A DNA stretch of 36,390 nucleotides from JBBSOW01 sp038259365. GTDB lineage: Bacteria > Actinomycetota > Actinomycetes > Propionibacteriales > Propionibacteriaceae. Position 1 is the stretch's first letter. Every line of letters starts with the position of its first letter. Made by a program: the position numbers and the translations under genes. Location: contig JBBSOW010000024.1 of assembly GCA_038259365.1 (NCBI GenBank), forward strand, positions 1 to 36,390, read 5' to 3'. The notes beneath the pieces are model-generated. The model was not told where the DNA came from, did not search any database, and was given only the letters and a program-made list of their open reading frames with translations. Positions 8,406 through 17,071 of the stretch are shown piece by piece.

Positions 8406-9010
8406 TGCGCACCAAGACCCTCGTCTCCAGGCCGCCTCGGCGTAGGCGGGCGCGGGCCTCAGCGGCCCTCGGACTGGCCGCTTCGCTGCTCGCGTTGGCG
8501 GGTTGCTCCGGTGGCAGTGCTCCCTCGGCGGACGGCGGCTTCGTCGGCGGCGACGGAAAATGGACCAGGGTTGCTCCCGAGGATCGCCAGCCGGCCCCCG
8601 AGATCTCGGCCGAGGGCTTGACTGGCCAGACAATCTCGCTGGCCCGGTACGACGGCAAGGTCGTGGTGCTCAACGTGTGGGGATCGTGGTGCGCGCCGTG
8701 CCGCAAGGAGGCGCCCGAGCTCGTGGCGGCCGCCGACGAGACCGCCGCGAGCGCGCAGTTCATCGGACTCAACACCCGCGACCTCGACAAGGCCCCCGCC
8801 GAGGCGTTCGTGCGGGCCTTCGAGATCGACTACCCCAACATCTACGATCCCCGGGGCAAGCTGTTGTTGAAGTTCACCGATCTGCCCCCGGCCGGCATCC
8901 CGTCGACGCTGATCATCGACGAGCAGGGCCGCGTGGCCGCGCGCATCATCGGCGTCACCACCAAGATCACGCTGGTGGACGTCATCGACGACGTCGCGGC
9001 CGGGAAATGA
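8405..9010 (+). CDS. TlpA/ResA-like thiol-disulfide oxidoreductase lipoprotein
   Basis: A 201-residue membrane-anchored thioredoxin-fold protein. The N-terminus has a basic region (PPRRRRARA), a hydrophobic stretch and a lipobox LAGC with Cys34 as the likely lipidated residue. The redox site is WCAPC (Cys96 and Cys99) within VVVLNVWGSWCAPCRKEAPEL, followed by a cis-Pro loop AGIPSTLIID. ResA-type proteins reduce the CxxCH disulfide of apocytochrome c outside the membrane so that haem can be attached, and take electrons from CcdA, which is encoded immediately downstream. Start ATG 8405 overlaps the previous stop (TGATG). The 3' end overlaps ccdA by four bases. Confidence 0.92.
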   Translation: MRTKTLVSRPPRRRRARASAALGLAASLLALAGCSGGSAPSADGGFVGGDGKWTRVAPEDRQPAPEISAEGLTGQTISLARYDGKVVVLNVWGSWCAPCRKEAPELVAAADETAASAQFIGLNTRDLDKAPAEAFVRAFEIDYPNIYDPRGKLLLKFTDLPPAGIPSTLIIDEQGRVAARIIGVTTKITLVDVIDDVAAGK

Positions 9011-9771
9011 TGGTCCTCGACGTCGGCGCCTGGTTTCAGGCCGGGCTTGGCGGCTCCATGGTGTTGGCCATCCCGATCGCCCTGTTGGTGGGCGTGGTCT
9101 CCTTCTTTTCCCCGTGCGTGGTGCCCCTGTTGCCCGGCTACCTCTCCTACGCCACGGGTTTGGGGGCGGCCGAGATCTTGGAGGGCACCAAGCAGCGCGG
9201 GCGCATGCTGCTCGGCTCGAGCCTGTTCGTGCTCGGCTTCGCGTTCGTCTTCGTCACCACCGGAGTCCTGCTCGGCACGGTGGGCCGCTTCGTCATCGAC
9301 TATCGCGACATCATCAGCCCGGCGCTCGGCGTGGTGAGCATCGTGCTCGGCCTGATCTTCGCCGGCGCCATCGGTCTGGGCAAGAAGAGCGTGCGTATCC
9401 ACCGGGTGCCCCGGGCCGGGATCGTGGCCGCTCCGCTGCTGGGGGTCGTCTTCGGCTTCGGCTGGACCCCGTGCATCGGTCCCTCACTGTCGGTGGTGCT
9501 GTCGTTGGCGCTCAACGAGGCAAGTGCGGTGCGAGGGGGGATCCTCGCCTTCGTGTTCGCCATCGGCATGGGCATCCCGTTTATCGTGGCGGCCCTGTTC
9601 TTCACCAAGATGGCGCGCGCCGTGGACCTGCTGCGCCGCCACCAGGGCCTCATCATGAAGCTCGGAGGGCTGGCGATGATCGTCACCGGCCTGCTCCTGG
9701 TCACGGGGCTGTGGGACACGGCAATGGCCGGGGTTCGTCAGTGGGCCGCGGGCTTCGGGACGGTCATCTGA
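9007..9771 (+). CDS. ccdA: Cytochrome c biogenesis protein CcdA
   Basis: A 254-residue polytopic protein (about six membrane segments) of the DsbD/CcdA family, which passes electrons from cytoplasmic thioredoxin to the extracytoplasmic ResA-like protein. The two conserved membrane cysteines are visible in FFSPCVVPLLPGYLSY (first segment) and GWTPCIGPSLS (fourth segment), with a duplicated three-helix architecture. Two in-frame ATGs occur at 9007 and 9010. 9007 overlaps the upstream stop as ATGA. The one-base overlap with resB downstream continues the tightly coupled maturation operon. Confidence 0.94.
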   Translation: MMVLDVGAWFQAGLGGSMVLAIPIALLVGVVSFFSPCVVPLLPGYLSYATGLGAAEILEGTKQRGRMLLGSSLFVLGFAFVFVTTGVLLGTVGRFVIDYRDIISPALGVVSIVLGLIFAGAIGLGKKSVRIHRVPRAGIVAAPLLGVVFGFGWTPCIGPSLSVVLSLALNEASAVRGGILAFVFAIGMGIPFIVAALFFTKMARAVDLLRRHQGLIMKLGGLAMIVTGLLLVTGLWDTAMAGVRQWAAGFGTVI

Positions 9772-11414
9772 TGGCGAGCCCCGATACGCAGACCCCCGAT
9801 GCCAAGACCCCCGATCCGCAGACCCTCGACACGCAGACCCCCGATGCCAAGACCGAGGCCAGGACCGAGTCGAGACAGATCCCGCGCGAGCGGCCGCTGC
9901 GCGACACCCTGCGCTGGAGCTGGCGCCAGCTCACGTCGATGCGCACCGCGCTGCTGCTGCTCTTTGTCGCGGCCCTGGCGGCCATCCCGGGCTCCATCGT
10001 GCCCCAGCGTTCGGTGAACCCGGTGCGCGTCTCCGACTTCATCGCCCAGCGCCCTCGCCTCGGCGCGATCTATGAGGCCATCGGCATGTTCGACGTCTAC
10101 TCCTCGGTGTGGTTCTCGGCGATCTACCTGCTGTTGCTGGTCTCGCTGATCGGCTGCATCATCCCCCGCGTCCTGGTCTATGCCAAGGCGATGCGCCAAC
10201 CTCTCTCGCTCACCCCGCGGAACCTGGCCCGGTTGCCCGAACATCGCAGCGCCGCCGTGGACCAGGGCCAGGCCGGGTTGCTGGATAGGGCGGAGAGCGA
10301 GCTTCGTCGTCGTCGCTTCAAAGTGGTGCGGCGGGCCGATTCGGTCTCGGCCGAGCGCGGTTACCTGCGTGAGGCGGGTAACCTGGTGTTCCACCTGAGC
10401 CTGCTCGTGGTGCTCGCCGGCGTGGCGATCGGCTCGCTCGCCGGTTACAAGGGCAGCGCCGTCGTCGTCGTCGGACAGGGTTTTTCCAACAACCTGACCC
10501 AGTACGACGACATCACCGCCGGCGGCCGGTTCACCAGCACGAGTCTGCGCCCGTTCTCGCTGACGGTGGATTCCTTCGACGCCCAGTTCGAGACGGGCCC
10601 GGTGCAGACCGGAGCCGCCCGGGTGTTCTCGGCCGCTCTGAGCGTGGTCGACCAGCCCGGCGCCGCCCCGCGGGAGGTGACCCTGGAGGTCAACCAGCCG
10701 CTGACCGTCGGCGGCACCACGGTGCACCTGATCGGGCACGGCTACGCGCCCCGGATGACGGTGCGCGACGGGTCCGGCAACGTCGCCTTCTCCGGCCCGG
10801 TGCCGTTTTTGCCCCAGGACGGCAACTTCTCCTCCGCCGGAGCCATCAAGGCCGTCGACGCCCGCCCCGACCGATTGGCCTTTCAGGGATTCTTCCTGCC
10901 GACCGCGGTGGTGGACGATCAGGGCCCTCGCTCCATCTTCCCCGACGCCATCAACCCGGAGGTGTTCCTCAACGCCTGGTACGGACCCCCGAAGGTGGAG
11001 ACCGGCCGGCCCGAGAACGTCTACTCGCTCGACGTGACCGGCCTCACCCAGGCCAAAACGAAGGACGGCGAAACCGTCCGCTTCCGGCTCAAACCGGGCG
11101 AGGTGTTCGAGCTGCCCGAGGGGCGCGGCTCCATCACGATGGACGGCTGGGATCGCTGGGTCAAACTCCAGGTCGCCCACCAGCCGGGCCTCGTGCTCAC
11201 CCTGATCGGGGTCGGCTTCGCCGTGGCCGGACTGTGTTTCTCGCTGTTCATCCGGCCCCGGCGGCTCTGGGTCCGGGCGACCCCGGCAGACACCGGCGAG
11301 GGGTGTGTGATCGAGGTCGCCGGGTTGGATCGCGCCGACGCGCGGACGGGCCTGGACGATGAGGTGGGGCAGGTGTACGACCTGCTCGTGCTCCCACCCG
11401 CGGAGCGAGCATAA
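9771..11414 (+). CDS. resB: Cytochrome c biogenesis protein ResB (Ccs1)
   Basis: A 547-residue protein of the ResB/Ccs1 family, a partner of CcsB in the system II haem-delivery and ligation complex. Membrane segments: about residues 60-80 (RTALLLLFVAALAAIPGSIVP), 120-142 (FSAIYLLLLVSLIGCIIP), 205-225 (VFHLSLLVVLAGVAIGSL) and one near 485-505 (LTLIGVGFAVAGLCFSLFI). A large extracytoplasmic domain lies between the third and fourth. Conserved marks are PGSIVPQ and the H in LVFHLSLL. The first ~30 residues are an unusual cytoplasmic leader made of repeated Asp/Thr/Gln/Pro units (such as DTQTPDAKTPDPQTL), produced by a 24-base direct repeat. Start ATG 9771 overlaps the ccdA stop. Confidence 0.92.
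   Translation: MASPDTQTPDAKTPDPQTLDTQTPDAKTEARTESRQIPRERPLRDTLRWSWRQLTSMRTALLLLFVAALAAIPGSIVPQRSVNPVRVSDFIAQRPRLGAIYEAIGMFDVYSSVWFSAIYLLLLVSLIGCIIPRVLVYAKAMRQPLSLTPRNLARLPEHRSAAVDQGQAGLLDRAESELRRRRFKVVRRADSVSAERGYLREAGNLVFHLSLLVVLAGVAIGSLAGYKGSAVVVVGQGFSNNLTQYDDITAGGRFTSTSLRPFSLTVDSFDAQFETGPVQTGAARVFSAALSVVDQPGAAPREVTLEVNQPLTVGGTTVHLIGHGYAPRMTVRDGSGNVAFSGPVPFLPQDGNFSSAGAIKAVDARPDRLAFQGFFLPTAVVDDQGPRSIFPDAINPEVFLNAWYGPPKVETGRPENVYSLDVTGLTQAKTKDGETVRFRLKPGEVFELPEGRGSITMDGWDRWVKLQVAHQPGLVLTLIGVGFAVAGLCFSLFIRPRRLWVRATPADTGEGCVIEVAGLDRADARTGLDDEVGQVYDLLVLPPAERA
9786..9854 (+). repeat. In-frame direct repeat in the 5' end of resB
   Basis: A 24-base sequence at 9786-9809 recurs exactly at 9831-9854, 45 bases (15 codons) apart, with degenerate units between. 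It encodes the Thr/Pro/Asp/Gln-rich leader. Such repeats are prone to slip in multiples of three bases, so the leader length may vary between strains. Confidence 0.85.
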
Positions 11415-11451
11415 TGGGGTGGAATCCAATGCGCGCATGTAGGGAGAAATA

Positions 11452-12426
11452 GTGAACTGGGCCGGTTACTCCAACCTCGCCATCGTCACCTCGTGGGTGC
11501 TCTTCTTGGTGGCCATGGGCTTTCACGGCCTGGAGTGGGCCTTCGCGGGTCGGGTCCGCACCGCCCGGGCGCGGTCGGTGGTCGCCCCCGAGTACGCGAG
11601 CGTCGGCCCGGGAGCCGCTGCCGGGGCCGACGGAGCCCGCGCTGACGTGGCGGAGTCGGGTGAGGAGCAGGAGCGACGCCGGGCCGAGGAGAGCGCTGAC
11701 CGGTTTGCCCGCATGGGCCTGGCCATCACGGTCCTCGCCTTCGCGGCCACCCTGTTCGGGCTACTCGCGCGGGGGCTCGCCGCGGGCCGCGCCCCTTGGG
11801 GCAATATGTACGAGTTTATGCTCACCGCCATGGTGTTCATCGTCGGCGCCTACCTGGTGCTCGCGTTCCGCCACGGACAGCGCTGGATGGGGTTGTTCGT
11901 CACCCTGCTCGCCGCGCTGGGCAACGGGCTGGCCGTCACCGTCTTCTACGTGGGTGTCGCGCCCTTGGTGCCGGCCCTGCACTCGGTGTGGTTCGTCATC
12001 CACATCGTGGCCGCCAGCATCGCCGGAGCCGCCTTCAATATCGGCGGGATCGCCTCCATCGTCTACCTGATCCGCGGCCGCAAGGGGGGAGCGAACCGGT
12101 TGACGCGGCTGCCCGATCAGTCGAGCCTCGACCGGCTGGCTTACCGAGCCCACGCCTTCGCCTTCCCGCTGTGGACGTTCGCGGTGGCCGCCGGCGCGGT
12201 GTGGGCGCAGTACGCTTGGGGCCGTCCGTGGGGTTGGGATCCCAAGGAGACGTGGGCGCTGATCACCTGGGTGATCTACGCGGGTTACCTGCACGCGCGG
12301 GCCACCGCCGGTTGGAAGGGCAAGCGCGCCGCCACGATCGCCGTGATCGGGATGGCCTCGTTCTGGTTCAACTTCGTCGGGGTCAACCTGTTGTTCAGCG
12401 GGTTCCACTCCTACGCCGGCATCTAG
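11452..12426 (+). CDS. ccsB: Cytochrome c biogenesis protein CcsB/ResC (CcmC/CcsA family)
   Basis: A 324-residue polytopic protein with about eight membrane segments. The haem-handling WWD signature is present as WGRPWGWDPKETWALITW (residues 256-273), with conserved histidines in ALHSVWFVIH and near the end (SGFHSYAGI). It acts with ResB to export and present haem for covalent attachment to apocytochrome c. The region ~40-85 is a hydrophilic Ala/Glu/Arg-rich loop after the first segment, typical of actinobacterial members. Start GTG 11452 follows AGGGAG at 11441-11446. A CATAAT at 11410-11415 could be a -10 for an extra promoter, but the -35 is weak. The PfkB gene begins on the base after its stop. 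Confidence 0.93.
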   Translation: MNWAGYSNLAIVTSWVLFLVAMGFHGLEWAFAGRVRTARARSVVAPEYASVGPGAAAGADGARADVAESGEEQERRRAEESADRFARMGLAITVLAFAATLFGLLARGLAAGRAPWGNMYEFMLTAMVFIVGAYLVLAFRHGQRWMGLFVTLLAALGNGLAVTVFYVGVAPLVPALHSVWFVIHIVAASIAGAAFNIGGIASIVYLIRGRKGGANRLTRLPDQSSLDRLAYRAHAFAFPLWTFAVAAGAVWAQYAWGRPWGWDPKETWALITWVIYAGYLHARATAGWKGKRAATIAVIGMASFWFNFVGVNLLFSGFHSYAGI

Positions 12427-13356
12427 ATGATCCTGGCGTTGGTCCTCAGCCCGTCGTTGGACATCAGCTTCCGCGTCGACGAACTGCGGCTGGGACGGAT
12501 CCACCGACCCTCGATGTCGATCTCCTGCGCCGGCGGCAAGGGACTGAATATGGCGCGCGCCGCCCACCGACTCGGTGGCGACGTGCGCGCGATCGCCGCC
12601 CTGGGCGGGCCCACCGGGGAACAGATCGTCGACCAGTTGGCCGCCGACGACGTGGCCTGCACCCGGGTGCCGTTGCAGGCCGAGACCCGCACCTGCGTCT
12701 CGATCGGCTCCGACAGCGACGGGGCGCTGACCGAGGTCTACTCCCGCCCCACGCCCCTCACCCCCGACGAGACCGCCGATCTGTTGCGCGTCTACGCTGC
12801 GGTTCTAGAGCAACACCGGCCGGACTGGGTGGGGTTCAACGGCGGCCTGCCGCCCGGCGTCGACCCCGAGGACCTGCGCTCGATCGCGCGGCTCACGAGC
12901 GAGGCGGGCGCCAAGCTGGCCGTCGACACCTACGGCCCCGCCCTCAAGAACCTGGTGGCGTCCGGGGTGGCCTTGGTGAAGATCAACCGGGCGGAGGCGC
13001 AGGACTTTCTCGGCGAGGCCATCGCAGACCTGGGCGAGCTGGCCAGCGAGGTTGCGCGGCGCTGCGGCTGTCTAAGCGTCATCACCGACGGTGAGCACGG
13101 CTCGGCGGCCGCGGAGCCCGGATCGGCGGACCCCACGCTCATTTCGGCGTCCGGACGCCGGGGCGGTTTCCCCGTCGGCAGCGGAGACAGCTACTTCGGC
13201 GGGCTCCTCACCGCCCTGGATCGCGGCGAGTCCGTCCAGCAGGCGCTGTGGTGGGCCGCGGCCGCGGGCACCGCCAACGCCATGGTCCCGGGGGCTGCGA
13301 TGATCGATGCGGAGACCGTTCGCGAGATCCGCGCCGAGCTAGCCCAGGCCGGGTAG
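12427..13356 (+). CDS. PfkB-family sugar kinase (1-phosphofructokinase/hexose kinase type)
   Basis: A 309-residue ribokinase-fold kinase. The sugar-binding signature AGGKGLNMARAAHRLGG near residues 35-51 and the C-terminal signature FPVGSGDSYFGGLL (catalytic Asp) are clear, as are GFNGGLPPGVDPEDL and LVKINRAEAQDFLG. The closest named groups are FruK (fructose-1-phosphate) and LacC/PfkB (phosphorylated hexose). No PTS or sugar transport gene is nearby, so the substrate is open. It starts directly after the ccsB stop with no gap and no clear ribosome-binding site, suggesting translation by re-initiation from the cytochrome operon. Its functional link to cytochrome maturation is not evident. Confidence 0.85.
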   Translation: MILALVLSPSLDISFRVDELRLGRIHRPSMSISCAGGKGLNMARAAHRLGGDVRAIAALGGPTGEQIVDQLAADDVACTRVPLQAETRTCVSIGSDSDGALTEVYSRPTPLTPDETADLLRVYAAVLEQHRPDWVGFNGGLPPGVDPEDLRSIARLTSEAGAKLAVDTYGPALKNLVASGVALVKINRAEAQDFLGEAIADLGELASEVARRCGCLSVITDGEHGSAAAEPGSADPTLISASGRRGGFPVGSGDSYFGGLLTALDRGESVQQALWWAAAAGTANAMVPGAAMIDAETVREIRAELAQAG

Positions 13357-13417
13357 CGCGCGCTGGCCGCAGCGTCAGGTTTGGTCGTAGTCAGCACCAA
13401 CGTGGAACATAGGACTC

Positions 13418-14836
13418 ATGCCTCATTTCGATCTTTGCATCATCGGCTCCGGCTCGGGCAACTCGCTCATCGACGAGCGTTTTGCGGGCCAGCGCGTCGC
13501 CCTTGTCGATAAGGGCACCTTCGGCGGCACGTGCCTCAACGTCGGCTGCATTCCCACCAAGATGTTCGTGCTGCCCGCCGATCACGCCGCCTCCCCAGAA
13601 CAGGCCGAGCGGCTCGGGGTGAATCTCAGCTACGACGGGGCCGATTGGCGCGCCATCCGCGACCGCATCTTTGGCCGGATCGATCCCATCTCCGCAGGGG
13701 GTAAGCACTGGCGGATCGAGAACGAGAACGTCACCCTGTTCGTCGAGACGGCAAAGTTTACCGGCCCCAAGACCCTTCAGGCGGGTGATCAACAGATCAC
13801 CGCCGACCGTTTCGTCATCGCCGCCGGTAGCCGAGCCGTGGTGCCGGACATTTCCGGGCTACACGGTCCCGGGGGCCCGCCGCCCGAGGTGCTCAAGAGC
13901 CGCCCGGCCCGCGGTGTCCACACCTCCGACACCGTGATGCGCATCGACGAGCTGCCGGCGACGATGGCGATCATGGGCGGCGGCTTCGTCGCGGCGGAGT
14001 TCGCCCACGTCTTCGCCTCGCTCGGGGTGGACGTCACGATCATCGCGCGCTCAGCTCCGCTGCTGCGCCAAGAGGACGGCGAGATCGCCCGACGCTTCAC
14101 CGAGCAGATGAGCAGGCGCGCCCGGGTGCTCTGCGAGGTCGATGTCACCGAGGTGAGGATGCTCGACGCGGACCGGGTGCGTCTCGAGCTGTCCCAGTGC
14201 GGACCCATCGAGGTCGATCTGCTGCTGGTCGCCACCGGACGCACGCCCAACGGCGACACGCTCGACGTGCAGGCCACCGGGCTCGGCCTGGACGGCTCCG
14301 GATACCTCGAGGTAGACGAGTTCCAGCGCACCTCGGTGGAGGGAATCTATGCCCTGGGCGACGTCTGTTCGCCCTACCAGCTCAAGCACGTGGCCAACCA
14401 GGAGATGCGGGTGGTGCAGCACAACCTGCTGCACCCCGACGATCTGGCCCGGACCGATCACCGGTTCGTGCCGCACGCGGTCTTTTCCGAGCCGCAGATC
14501 GCCGCGGTCGGGCTCACCGAGGAGCAGGCCGAGGATCGGGGCGTCAGCTACGTCAGCGTCGTGCAGGAGTACGGCAGCGTCGCCTACGGCTGGGCGATGG
14601 AGGATGAGGCGCACTGTCTCAAGCTGCTGGCCGATCCCCAGACCGGAAAGCTGCTCGGAGCGCACTGCATCGGACCGCAGGCCTCCACGATCATCCAGCC
14701 GCTGATTCAGGCGATGTCGTTCGGCACCGGCGCCCACCAGATGGCGCGTGAGCAGTACTGGATCCATCCGGCGCTGCCCGAGGTCATCGAGAACGCCCTG
14801 TTGTCCCTACCATTAGACGAGGCCGCCAGGAGCTGA
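13418..14836 (+). CDS. mtr: Mycothione reductase
   Basis: A 472-residue flavoprotein disulfide reductase. The FAD-binding start is DLCIIGSGSGNSLID. The redox-active pair is in GGTCLNVGCIPTK (Cys39, Cys44), the NAD(P)H-binding Rossmann loop is AIMGGGFVAAEFAHVF, the second FAD motif is EGIYALGDV, and the C-terminal His-Glu pair is HPALPEVIE (His450, Glu455). The N-terminal DLCIIGSGSGNS and YGWAMEDE features fit mycothione reductase rather than glutathione or lipoamide reductase. It reduces mycothiol disulfide in the cytoplasm. Start ATG 13418 has AGGA close upstream after a 61-base gap, so it may have its own promoter (an imperfect TTGGTC is near 13382). Mycothiol synthase is encoded at the other end of the window. 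Confidence 0.92.
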   Translation: MPHFDLCIIGSGSGNSLIDERFAGQRVALVDKGTFGGTCLNVGCIPTKMFVLPADHAASPEQAERLGVNLSYDGADWRAIRDRIFGRIDPISAGGKHWRIENENVTLFVETAKFTGPKTLQAGDQQITADRFVIAAGSRAVVPDISGLHGPGGPPPEVLKSRPARGVHTSDTVMRIDELPATMAIMGGGFVAAEFAHVFASLGVDVTIIARSAPLLRQEDGEIARRFTEQMSRRARVLCEVDVTEVRMLDADRVRLELSQCGPIEVDLLLVATGRTPNGDTLDVQATGLGLDGSGYLEVDEFQRTSVEGIYALGDVCSPYQLKHVANQEMRVVQHNLLHPDDLARTDHRFVPHAVFSEPQIAAVGLTEEQAEDRGVSYVSVVQEYGSVAYGWAMEDEAHCLKLLADPQTGKLLGAHCIGPQASTIIQPLIQAMSFGTGAHQMAREQYWIHPALPEVIENALLSLPLDEAARS

Positions 14837-14878
14837 ACACCGGGCGGCCCCGCTGGTCTGAGGTCTCTGGGTCGGTGA

Positions 14879-15889
14879 TCACTCGCCCGGGGGAGCGCTA
14901 TCGGCCTTGACGGCGTCCCGGTCGCCCATCGGCTTCTCCTCGCCCTTGGTGGTGTCCTTCTCGGTCTGCTGTTCGGACTCGGAGTTGATCTCGGCCCCCA
15001 GCAGCACCGCGTAGCAGGTGATCCACAGCCAGAGCAAGAGAATGACGACGCCCGCGAGCGCGCCGTAGGTCTTGGCGTAGCTGCCGAAGTTCGACACGTA
15101 GACGGTGAAGCCGACCGAGGCGAGGACCCACAGCAAGGTGGCGACGCCCGCGCCGACCGAGACCCACTTCATCTTGGGGGCGTCCCGGTTAGGCGCCAGC
15201 CGATACAACACGGCCAACGCCGTCGTCACCAAGATCACCAGCAGGATCCACTTGGCGGCGCCCAAGGCGAGGCGCACGAGGGTGCTGTCGAAGATCGCGC
15301 TCAGCAGGACCGGCGCGATCGCGATCAGGGAGATCATGATCGCCATGAAGACGATGGCGGCGAGGGTCAACCCGAGGGCCAAGAGCTTGGTCTTGACGAA
15401 ACCCCGGTTCTCTTCCTCGTCGTAGGCGGCGTTGATGGCGGTGATCAGCTTGCCCATGCCGTTCGACGCGCTCCACAACCCCACCGCGATGGCGATAACC
15501 AGGCTGAGGATTCCCTGTCCCTGGTTTTGGCTGACGGACTCGATCTGGGTCTGGATGAGCGAGGCGGCCTCGCCCGGCATGTTCTGGGTCAGCGTGCCGA
15601 TCTGCTGGCTGATCGTCGCCGGATCGGCCACAAGGCTGTACAACAGCACCAGGGCGACGATGGCGGGAAACAGGGAGAGGAAGGTGAAGAACGCCACGCC
15701 GGCCGCCAGGAGCGGCACCTGATCGACCTTCGCCTCCTTCCAGCCCCTCTTGACGATCTGGAGCCAGCCCTTGGCGGGCACCTCTTGGGGGGCATCCGCC
15801 TTGGAGCCCGGGGCGGCGGAGTTCTTCGCGTCCGCGTCGCTGGATGAAGCGGACCGGTTCTTGGCCGTGCTTGCCTTGGTCGAAGCCAT
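14879..15889 (-). CDS. YihY/BrkB-family inner membrane protein
   Basis: A 336-residue protein with about six membrane helices and hydrophilic Lys/Ser/Ala-rich ends. Family features: AAGVAFFTFLSLFPAIVALVL in the first helix, SASNGMGKLITAINAAYDEEENRGF, YRLAPNRDAPKMKWVSVGAG and YGALAGVVILLLWLWIT. These match the YihY/virulence factor BrkB family, once wrongly named ribonuclease BN. The molecular role is not settled; roles in envelope integrity have been suggested for relatives. AAGGAG lies about seven bases before the ATG on the minus strand. It is convergent with mtr, 42 bases away, and follows the three-gene minus-strand stress operon, separated by a hairpin. Confidence 0.88.
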   Translation of the reverse strand: MASTKASTAKNRSASSSDADAKNSAAPGSKADAPQEVPAKGWLQIVKRGWKEAKVDQVPLLAAGVAFFTFLSLFPAIVALVLLYSLVADPATISQQIGTLTQNMPGEAASLIQTQIESVSQNQGQGILSLVIAIAVGLWSASNGMGKLITAINAAYDEEENRGFVKTKLLALGLTLAAIVFMAIMISLIAIAPVLLSAIFDSTLVRLALGAAKWILLVILVTTALAVLYRLAPNRDAPKMKWVSVGAGVATLLWVLASVGFTVYVSNFGSYAKTYGALAGVVILLLWLWITCYAVLLGAEINSESEQQTEKDTTKGEEKPMGDRDAVKADSAPPGE

Positions 15890-15950
15890 GGCTGATCTCC
15901 TTGGGGTCTAGGCACATGCTGTGCCGGAGGTATCACCTCGTGCAACGGGC

Positions 15951-15996
15951 CCGGGGGCCGGCCGACTGCTCATGGAGCGGACCGGCAGGCCCCCGG
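15951..15996 (-). terminator. GC-rich hairpin after the DUF3618 operon
   Basis: Arms 15951-15964 and 15983-15996 pair over 14 bases with a single mismatch around an 18-base loop. It lies 24 bases past the DUF3618 stop on the minus strand and before the YihY gene. There is no T-run, so it may be a processing or pausing structure rather than an intrinsic terminator. Confidence 0.45.
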
Positions 15997-16019
15997 ATTA
16001 CCCAGCGAACTCTGACGTT

Positions 16020-16607
16020 CTAGTTGCCCTTGACGTCGTCCTTGGCGTCTTGGGCCTCACCCTTGAGGCCCTGGGCCTCGCCGGCTCCCTCGTCCTTGAC
16101 GGTTTGTGCCGCGCCGGTGGCGGAATCCTTCACCGACTCGGCCCGGTCTTGGGCCTCACCCTTGAGGTTGTCGCCCATCTGCTTGGCCACCTCGGTGGCC
16201 TCCTGCTTCAGGGGCTCGGCCTTCTGCTTGACGGTGGCCGCCAGTTCCTCTTCCTTCTTCGACGCGGGAGCGAGCGAGCCTATGAGGAGGCCCACCCCGA
16301 AGGCGATGAGACCGGCGGCCAGCGGGTTGCCCTGGGTGCTCTGCTTGGCCTGCTGCGGTGCGGAGGACACCTTATCGCCCACCGCCGACAGCCCACCGCC
16401 CGAGGACGACGAGGAGTCGCGCACCTCGTTCGCCTTGCCCATGACCTTGTCCTTGATCCCCCGGGTCCGGTCCTTGGCGGAATCCACCTTGCGCTTGGCG
16501 ATGTTCTTGGGGTTGGCCTGATCGGTCAACTGGTCCACGTCCGAACTGAGCTGGGTTCGGGTGCGTTCGATGTCTTCACGGATCTGGTCCGGGTCGTTGC
16601 TGCTCAT
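16020..16607 (-). CDS. DUF3618-domain protein with one membrane helix
   Basis: A 195-residue protein. Residues ~5-45 (DPDQIREDIERTRTQLSSDV and the following DQLTDQANPKNIAKRKVDSAK) are a DUF3618 domain, common in actinobacteria. A Gly/Ser linker follows, then one helix (NPLAAGLIAFGVGLLIGSLAP, about 100-120), then a long Lys/Glu/Ala-rich amphipathic tail (KQKAEPLKQEATEVAKQMGD and similar) that looks LEA-like or coiled. Function is unknown. It is the last gene of a three-gene operon, with its ATG overlapping the upstream stop (ATGA). The combination with a Holin-X protein recurs in actinobacterial genomes and suggests an envelope-associated complex. Confidence 0.82.
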   Translation of the reverse strand: MSSNDPDQIREDIERTRTQLSSDVDQLTDQANPKNIAKRKVDSAKDRTRGIKDKVMGKANEVRDSSSSSGGGLSAVGDKVSSAPQQAKQSTQGNPLAAGLIAFGVGLLIGSLAPASKKEEELAATVKQKAEPLKQEATEVAKQMGDNLKGEAQDRAESVKDSATGAAQTVKDEGAGEAQGLKGEAQDAKDDVKGN

Positions 16608-17071
16608 CGGTTCTCCTCCTCGTTGCCTTTAAGTGCGTTGGGAATTTTGCCCACGGTGTCGCTCGTTTGCGGTAGGCCCTTGACCTTCTTGAGCGCGCTC
16701 CTGCCGACGAGCGCCAAGATGATGGCGATCACCAGCCAGACGCCGGCCACGATGAGGCCGGACCATCCGCGCCCCACCACCTCACCGAGCGCCCACCAGG
16801 CGGCCACCGAGCCGAACACCAGGAACAGGTGCCCGGTCACCGCGGCGCCGGCCAGCATGCCGACGCCCTTGCCGGCCCGGCTCGCCGACTGTCCGACCTC
16901 GGCCTTTGCCAAGGCGACCTCTTGGCGCATCAGCTGGGAAAGGTCCGAACTCACGTCGCCGAGGAGCTGTCCGATCGAGCGAGAGTCGCCGCTGTCCCCC
17001 TGGTGGCCATGGCCGCTACTTGCCGAGGATGGGGCCTGGACGGCTCGCGCCCCAGAACTCGAATCGGTCAT
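16604..17071 (-). CDS. Actinobacterial Holin-X / DUF1469 (phage holin superfamily) membrane protein
   Basis: A 155-residue protein. After a Ser/Gly-rich start, the segment SIGQLLGDVSSDLSQLMRQEVALAKAE leads to two hydrophobic hairpin helices (AGAAVTGHLFLVFGSVAAWWAL and GLIVAGVWLVIAIILALVG). The LSQLMRQEVALAKAE stretch is characteristic of this family. Despite the family name there is no phage context here, and the gene sits in a chromosomal stress-like operon. It overlaps the genes on both sides by four bases (ATGA), so the three products are likely made in a fixed ratio. A structural role in the membrane is inference. Confidence 0.82.
   Translation of the reverse strand: MTDSSSGARAVQAPSSASSGHGHQGDSGDSRSIGQLLGDVSSDLSQLMRQEVALAKAEVGQSASRAGKGVGMLAGAAVTGHLFLVFGSVAAWWALGEVVGRGWSGLIVAGVWLVIAIILALVGRSALKKVKGLPQTSDTVGKIPNALKGNEEENR

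Noticed and set aside
9738..11438. 566-residue minus-strand open frame opposite resB
   Set aside because: Antisense shadow. The plus frame has ResB membrane segments and coupled junctions on its upstream side.
16604..17071. Phage remnant suggested by the holin-family gene
   Set aside because: No integrase, lysin or structural gene is nearby; DUF1469/Holin-X proteins are common chromosomal membrane proteins in actinobacteria.
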